The notes under the pieces: model-generated
The model's input: only the letters and a program-made list of their open reading frames with translations
Databases searched by the model: none
Told to the model about the DNA's origin: nothing
Source: HGM04593 sp045647745
Lineage (GTDB): Bacteria > Bacteroidota > Bacteroidia > Bacteroidales > Bacteroidaceae
Assembly (NCBI GenBank): GCA_045647745.1
Contig: JAZRMQ010000068.1
Location: 1 to 38,866, forward strand
DNA length: 38,866 bases
Direction: 5' to 3'
In this document: in pieces, positions 34,960 to 38,866 of the stretch
How the letters are laid out: each line of letters opens with the position of its first letter
How positions within the stretch are numbered: the stretch's first letter is position 1
Position numbers and translations under genes: made by a program

Positions 34960-35473
34960 TTTTTTGCGCAAACTAACATACACCGCAGCCTTGCTGTCGG
35001 CAATCATTGTTATGGGGTGTACCGTAAGCTACAAATTCACAGGTGCCTCAATCGACTACACCAAGGTAAAGACAATATCACTCGAGACCTTTCAGAACCG
35101 TGCCGCATACCAATGGGGTCCTATGGCAACAATGTTCAACGAAAAGTTGAACGACATTTTTGTACAGCAGACAAAACTCCAGCAAGTATCACGCGGAGGA
35201 GATATGCATTTTGCAGGCGAAATAACGGGATACGACCAATTCAATAAATCAATCTCATCCGACGGCTACTCATCTATGGTTCAGTTAAAGATGACTGTAA
35301 ACGTGCGCTTCACAAACAACACAAACCACGACGAGGATTTTGAGCGCCAGTTCAGCGCAACACGCGACTTTGACGCAACACAATCCCTCGAGTCGGTACA
35401 AGAAGAGCTTGTAGGCCAGATGATTGATGATATTGTAGAAGCAATATTCAATGCCGCAGTAGCCAACTGGTAA
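34946..35473 (+). CDS. lptE: LptE-family outer membrane lipoprotein
   Basis: Lipoprotein of 175 residues, the Bacteroidota LptE that plugs the LptD barrel and helps place lipopolysaccharide in the outer membrane. A signal sequence ends in VMGC with C25 as the lipidated residue. The following strand motif YKFTGASIDYTKVKTISLETFQNRA is typical of the group, and the chain ends in a helix VEEIVGQM-like segment (VQEELVGQMIDDIVEAIFNA). It overlaps the sigma-54 activator gene by 14 bases. LptD is not in the window. Confidence 0.9.
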   Translation: MALNNFLRKLTYTAALLSAIIVMGCTVSYKFTGASIDYTKVKTISLETFQNRAAYQWGPMATMFNEKLNDIFVQQTKLQQVSRGGDMHFAGEITGYDQFNKSISSDGYSSMVQLKMTVNVRFTNNTNHDEDFERQFSATRDFDATQSLESVQEELVGQMIDDIVEAIFNAAVANW

Positions 35474-35474
35474 T

Positions 35475-36176
35475 ATGGAAAATATTTCTACATACATATC
35501 ACACCCGGAAAAGCTCAACCGCGACACACTCTATGAGCTACGCCTAATTGTGGGCAAGCACCCCTATTTTGACGTGGCGCGGCTGTTGATGCTCAAAAAC
35601 CTCTACCTGCTACACGATATTGAGTTCGGCAAAGAGATGCGCAAAGCCGCCATCTACCTAAAAAGCCGTTGGCCCATTTTCGAGCTTATAGCCGGTTACG
35701 GCACCGCCCCCACCATTGACGAAGCTCCGGCAGACATACCGGTAGACAGGACAATGGCGCTCATCGATGCATTCCTCGACACAATACCGGCAGAGACTCT
35801 TTCGCTCGAAGCAGAGGGTGCCGCAGCAGTGGATTATGCATCCACATATTTAAAAGAGAAGACAAGCAACGAGGCAATCCCCGAGCTGCGAGGACAACAA
35901 CTGATAGACAATTTTCTTGCAGCTGATAACGAAAAAATCAGCCTCGACCTCAACGCCCCGGCAGAGAGTGAGAAAGAAGAGCTACCCGAAGAGACAAGCG
36001 CCGAAACATCTTTCTTCACCGAAACGCTGGCAAATATTTATATCAAGCAAGGCAAATATAGCAAGGCGCTTGAAATTATTAAACGATTATATTTGGAATT
36101 TCCAAATAAAAATCGTTACTTTGCAGACCAAATAAGATTTTTAGAAATTATAATAAAACATACAAAAAAAGAATAA
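35475..36176 (+). CDS. Hypothetical protein with one C-terminal TPR-like repeat
   Basis: Cytoplasmic protein of 233 residues with no signal peptide or membrane segment. Residues 1-75 are helical (RDTLYELRLIVGKHPYFDVARLLMLKNLY resembles a TPR-like start), about 80-185 are acidic and low-complexity, and 185-222 hold one recognisable TPR unit (ETLANIYIKQGKYSKALEIIKRLYLEFPNK). Its start is one base after the lptE stop, so translation is likely coupled, and secG follows after one base. I do not know a function; its fixed place between lptE and secG in Bacteroidales suggests a link with envelope biogenesis, which is inference only. Confidence 0.75.
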   Translation: MENISTYISHPEKLNRDTLYELRLIVGKHPYFDVARLLMLKNLYLLHDIEFGKEMRKAAIYLKSRWPIFELIAGYGTAPTIDEAPADIPVDRTMALIDAFLDTIPAETLSLEAEGAAAVDYASTYLKEKTSNEAIPELRGQQLIDNFLAADNEKISLDLNAPAESEKEELPEETSAETSFFTETLANIYIKQGKYSKALEIIKRLYLEFPNKNRYFADQIRFLEIIIKHTKKE

Positions 36177-36177
36177 T

Positions 36178-36498
36178 ATGTTTACATTTTTTGTACTACT
36201 GATTGTTTTGGCCTCAATTTTGATGTGCCTAATCGTATTAATCCAGAATTCAAAAGGCGGCGGCCTTGCTTCGGGCTTTGCATCATCAAACCAGATTATG
36301 GGTGTTAGAAAGACCACCGATTTCTTGGAGAAAGCAACTTGGACCATTGCAGCCCTGATGGTTGCGTTCAGCATCTTCTCGGCACACGCACTCTCATCAG
36401 AAAAAGCAAGCGAGCAGGAGACAGACATCTCTTATGTTGACGCTTCAAGCAACAGCACCGAGGAGGCAGCAGCTCCAACATTCCCCGTTGAGGAATAA
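36178..36498 (+). CDS. secG: Preprotein translocase subunit SecG
   Basis: Membrane subunit of the SecYEG channel, 106 residues. The first helix (4-22) is followed by the SecG signature LIQNSKGGGLASGFASSNQIMGVRKTTDFLEKATW, then a second helix (53-70). A hydrophilic tail of about 35 residues rich in Ser, Glu and Ala follows, longer than in Escherichia coli but usual in Bacteroidales. It starts one base after the TPR gene stop and is the last gene of the operon. An inverted repeat downstream ends the transcript. Confidence 0.93.
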   Translation: MFTFFVLLIVLASILMCLIVLIQNSKGGGLASGFASSNQIMGVRKTTDFLEKATWTIAALMVAFSIFSAHALSSEKASEQETDISYVDASSNSTEEAAAPTFPVEE

Positions 36499-36512
36499 TA
36501 ACAGAACAAAAA

Positions 36513-36561
36513 TACAACAAATGGGCTGACTAAGGAATCTTTAGTCAGCCCATTTGTTGTA
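36513..36561 (+). terminator. Inverted repeat after secG
   Basis: A perfect 21-bp stem (TACAACAAATGGGCTGACTA and its complement) around a 7-base loop GGAATCT, 14 bases past the secG stop. There is no run of T directly after it, but the A/T-rich outer stem is consistent with a terminator of the operon. Confidence 0.75.
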
Positions 36562-36655
36562 TGCACACAAAAAAAATCACTTTCAGGGCTCGTCTGCAGG
36601 CTATTATAATATATAAATAAGGTGCAAAAACACCTTTAACAATATTTAACATTCA

Positions 36656-36667
36656 GGGGGGGGGGGG
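36656..36667 (+). repeat. G12 homopolymer tract upstream of the GEVED protein gene
   Basis: Twelve consecutive G, the only homopolymer of this length noted in the window, in A+T-rich surroundings. It lies 68 bases before the start codon and ends 19 bases before the -7 box, so it covers the expected -33 position. A small hairpin (AAGGTG-CAAAAA-CACCTT, 36619-36636) sits 19 bases before the tract. Poly-G tracts at promoters are known phase-variation sites in other bacteria. Confidence 0.85.
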
Positions 36668-36686
36668 TAATTTGTCCCATTATAGC

Positions 36687-36694
36687 TATATTCG
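36687..36694 (+). promoter_or_regulatory. -7 box of the GEVED protein gene
   Basis: TATATTCG matches TAnnTTTG with one mismatch, 41 bases before the start codon. The -33 position falls on the end of the G12 tract; a TTTG at 36671-36674 is too close to serve. Confidence 0.5.
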
Positions 36695-36735
36695 CAAAAA
36701 TTATAGAAATATTATTTAACGTAAAATTTAGCTAT

Positions 36736-38499
36736 ATGAAGAGATTTTTACTTTCAATTTTTCTTATGCTCATAGTTGGAGCAACAATGGCGCAAAACAT
36801 ATCTGGTGTAAAGAGTATCCCAGCAGAAAAATACGACCTTGCGCAGGGCCTTAAGACAGGCTATTACCTATTAAAGCAGGTAAACGGACGCGATTCAGCT
36901 GCCGAAGGTGAAGGTGTTGGCTGGATTAAAGCCGCCAGAGAGGCTGTCAACGAGTCTGTAACATCAAAGAACACAGGCACACCATCGGCTAACGACGCCA
37001 CCTACCTTTGGTATGTAGAGGTTACTAATACCGAAAACAACTTAATAACAATCGCCACAGCTAACAAGGCTGCTGCTTTGTCCGAAGAACTTTGGGAAGG
37101 ACAAAAGAGATTGGTTGCATACGACAACAGAATTTCCCTTAAATATCACTTAGGTGAGGTAAGCCTTGGAGGTTCAACAGCAACCCCGGATGAAGGCTCT
37201 TGCCTTATCTCAAATGAAGACGTTACAGCATTTGTACATTTCTCGGGCGATAATTACGGTTCTTGGCACGATGCAAATATAAATTCAATGTTTATGATCG
37301 AGTTCTACGAAGTTAGCATAGACGAATTAAATATTGAATACCCGCACAACACACAAAATATGAACAGAAACCCAGTTGCCGACTGGAACCGTCGCGGCTT
37401 GGCGTCATTCACCTTAATTGATGACAACAGCAACTCATTAAACGTGACAGACATTCAAACTCTGATAAGCGACCCTGTATACGTTAACAAAAGCGAGCAA
37501 AAGCTCATAACAACAGCCGGCTCAAGACTCCATTTCTCAGCATTCAATTGGGTTGGAAATGCAATGCACGCATATGCCTACATTGACTACAACAAAGATT
37601 ACCACTTTGACACCACAATCAACAACGATGGCACAAATGAGGGCGAAGTTGTTTCATACAACTACTACCAAGGCACAGACATCACAGGTGCAACCATTGA
37701 AGATAGAGCCCAAGTAAATTTCAAAACATACGGCGACAGCAAAGGTATGCCAGCTTTCACATTGCCGGCCAACCTTGCACCGGGAGAGTATCGTATGCGT
37801 ATAAAAATCGACTGGGACAACCTCGATGGTGACTATGGAACAAGCAGCATCGCAAACGATGGTGGCTGCCAGTGCGATATTACAATTGTTATCACAGAGC
37901 CCTACACTCTCAATGTAACAGATGCCGGTTGGGCAACACTTTATCTTGATTTCCCTGCAGCTATTCCAGCTTTTGAAGGCGACGAAGCCGGCGCTTACAT
38001 TATTACAGGAGTTAAAGAAGGTGGCAAATTACTCAATTTGGTAAAGATTGAGGGCACACTCCCCGCAAATGAAGGTATTATCGTTAAGGCTAACGCCGGA
38101 GAGTATGTATTCGAATACTCTACAGCTACTGCTGCAAACACTGAAGGAAACCTACTCGACGGCACAGTTTCCGATGATATTATTCTGAAAGAAGACAGCA
38201 AAGAGTATTATGTGCTTGCTGCAGATGGCGAGGTTGGTGTAGGCTTTTATACAGCAGGCAATGGTGGCGATAACACAGCATTTAAAAACTGGGCAAACAA
38301 AGCATACCTTGTTCTCCCAAAAACACAGGTACAAGGTGCTGCAAACTTCAGCCTCCGCTACGAGGGCACAACAAGCATCGAGCAGGTAGAGACAGAGAAC
38401 GCTGTTAAGGCAATCTACGACCTCACCGGCCGCAAAGTAAATGAGATTACCGCTCCCGGTATTTATATTGTTGGTGGTAAGAAAGTGCTGGTTAAGTGA
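36736..38499 (+). CDS. Secreted GEVED-domain protein with T9SS-like C-terminal tail
   Basis: Exported protein of 587 residues. A signal peptide spans 1-19 (GATMA-QN). Residues about 35-195 have a trefoil-like layout (TGYYLLKQVNGRD, LWYVEVTNTENNLITIATANK), similar in style to the N-terminus of the sialidase in this window. Residues about 210-388 resemble a GEVED domain (AYAYIDYNKDYHFD, EGEVVSYNYYQ, GEYRMRIKIDWDNLDGD). Residues about 390-540 are a domain often seen in Bacteroidales surface proteins (TDAGWATLYLDFPAAIPAFEG, LPANEGIIVKANAGEYVFE). The end (AIYDLTGRKVNEITAPGIYIVGGKKVLVK) is the C-terminal tail of T9SS type A-like proteins. Function unknown; adhesion or glycan binding is a guess. Poly-G tract upstream. 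Confidence 0.85.
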   Translation: MKRFLLSIFLMLIVGATMAQNISGVKSIPAEKYDLAQGLKTGYYLLKQVNGRDSAAEGEGVGWIKAAREAVNESVTSKNTGTPSANDATYLWYVEVTNTENNLITIATANKAAALSEELWEGQKRLVAYDNRISLKYHLGEVSLGGSTATPDEGSCLISNEDVTAFVHFSGDNYGSWHDANINSMFMIEFYEVSIDELNIEYPHNTQNMNRNPVADWNRRGLASFTLIDDNSNSLNVTDIQTLISDPVYVNKSEQKLITTAGSRLHFSAFNWVGNAMHAYAYIDYNKDYHFDTTINNDGTNEGEVVSYNYYQGTDITGATIEDRAQVNFKTYGDSKGMPAFTLPANLAPGEYRMRIKIDWDNLDGDYGTSSIANDGGCQCDITIVITEPYTLNVTDAGWATLYLDFPAAIPAFEGDEAGAYIITGVKEGGKLLNLVKIEGTLPANEGIIVKANAGEYVFEYSTATAANTEGNLLDGTVSDDIILKEDSKEYYVLAADGEVGVGFYTAGNGGDNTAFKNWANKAYLVLPKTQVQGAANFSLRYEGTTSIEQVETENAVKAIYDLTGRKVNEITAPGIYIVGGKKVLVK

Positions 38500-38622
38500 G
38501 AGCAATGATTGATGAGCTTGCTTAATCAAATATTGCCGAACGCAAAGCACTTGCGCGAAGCGAAAGTTTTAGTTAAGTAAAACTGGAACGCTTGCAGCAA
38601 TAGGTCACGCGTAGCAAAAAAA

Positions 38623-38651
38623 GAGATTCTTCACATTCGTTCAGAATGACA
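38623..38651 (+). repeat. REP-like unit 1 (plus orientation)
   Basis: 29-bp unit beginning GAGATTCTTCACATTCGTTC and ending CAGAATGACA. Same pattern as units 2 and 3: GAGAT-(6)-C-TTCG-(4)-AATGACA. It resembles the widespread Bacteroidota intergenic motif built on GAGATTCTTCGCTTCGCTCAGAATGACA-type sequence. Confidence 0.7.
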
Positions 38652-38664
38652 GAGCCGCGTAAAT

Positions 38665-38692
38665 TGTCATTTTGAGCGTAGCGAAAAATCTC
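38665..38692 (-). repeat. REP-like unit 2 (inverted)
   Basis: 28-bp unit in opposite orientation to units 1 and 3: on the plus strand TGTCATTTTGAGCGTAGCGA followed by AAAATCTC. Inverted relative to unit 1, so the pair can fold into a long hairpin-like structure. Confidence 0.7.
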
Positions 38693-38710
38693 AGAATATT
38701 GCGAAAATGT

Positions 38711-38739
38711 GAGATCTCTCACGTTCGTTCGAGATGACA
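38711..38739 (+). repeat. REP-like unit 3 (plus orientation)
   Basis: 29-bp unit beginning GAGATCTCTCACGTTCGTTC and ending GAGATGACA, parallel to unit 1 and opposite to unit 2. Confidence 0.7.
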
Positions 38740-38812
38740 AAAACAGCGAATGTCAATATAAACCTTTATATTGAACTTATGTTGAATTAAGGAAAAAGAA
38801 AAGACAAAATAT

Positions 38813-38866
38813 ATGAAAAAGAGTTATGTATCACCTCTTGCAACAGAGGTAAATGTTGCAGCGGAG
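38813..38866 (+). CDS. Small hypothetical protein, N-terminus only
   Basis: Open frame from ATG 38813 to the window end, 18 residues: MKKSYVSPLATEVNVAAE. An A/G-rich ribosome binding region (AAGGAAAAAGAAAAG) lies just before it. Many Bacteroidales short proteins begin MKKxYxxPxxxVxxV, often downstream of surface protein genes, but a family cannot be assigned from this fragment. Confidence 0.55.
   Translation, partial: MKKSYVSPLATEVNVAAE

Larger units (their letters stand above)
38500..38812. other. Gene-free stretch with repeats
   Basis: About 310 bases between the GEVED gene and the last partial gene hold no convincing gene. They contain a 7-bp inverted repeat AGTTTTA / TAAAACT (38565-38584, possible weak terminator), and three REP-like units listed separately. 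No clear promoter was found near the last gene, though TAAGGAAAAAG before it serves as a ribosome binding site. Confidence 0.6.

Noticed and set aside
1..38866. tRNA, rRNA, CRISPR arrays, insertion sequences, prophage or toxin-antitoxin modules
   Set aside because: Read through on both strands; no cloverleaf T-arm patterns, spaced repeat arrays or transposase motifs were seen.

Overview
The window looks like ordinary chromosome from a member of the Bacteroidales (Bacteroidota). The evidence is the Bacteroidota promoter signature (TAnnTTTG at -7, TTTG at -33) upstream of many genes, a RprX/RprY two-component pair, a Bacteroides-type EF-G paralogue, a SOTCase-type ArgF', a DUF4827 lipoprotein beside glmM, a TamB-like giant protein, and a secreted protein with a T9SS-like C-terminal tail. 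Genus cannot be fixed from the sequence alone. No rRNA, tRNA, CRISPR array, insertion sequence or prophage was seen.

Layout. Positions 1-5764 are mostly minus strand: rpsF-rpsR (rpsR runs off the left edge), a small plus-strand membrane protein, rprX-rprY, and an EF-G paralogue whose GTPase motifs are altered. Then hemW and a membrane acyltransferase read plus (6005-8236). A minus-strand block follows: DUF4827 lipoprotein-glmM, then rpe-comEC-nrnA (8327-14456). A secreted GH33 sialidase reads plus (14683-16761). Positions 16829-23589 form a phosphate block on the minus strand: a DcaP-like porin, a PiT transporter fused to a PhoU-like domain, endonuclease IV (nfo), a PhoB-like regulator and a PhoR-like kinase. 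Four 11-bp-period direct repeats upstream of pit look like a Pho box. An AraC regulator, a SIMPL protein and a DoxX protein read plus (23777-26033). ArgF' and TamB read minus (26085-about 31530). The right end is plus: an SLC13 permease, a sigma-54 activator-lptE-TPR protein-secG operon, then a GEVED surface or secreted protein behind a G12 tract, a cluster of three REP-like repeats, and the start of another small gene.

How the parts fit. Most genes are housekeeping: translation, cell wall precursor synthesis (GlmM), heme trafficking (HemW), pentose phosphate (Rpe), DNA repair (Nfo), RNA turnover (NrnA), arginine synthesis (ArgF'), and outer membrane and secretion (LptE, SecG, TamB). No obviously new multi-gene system was found. 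The features most worth testing are the poly-G tract at the promoter of the GEVED protein gene (possible phase variation), the Pho-box array before pit, the EF-G paralogue lacking the catalytic His, the near-leaderless rprX promoter, the missing AUG start of tamB, and the REP-like repeat cluster.
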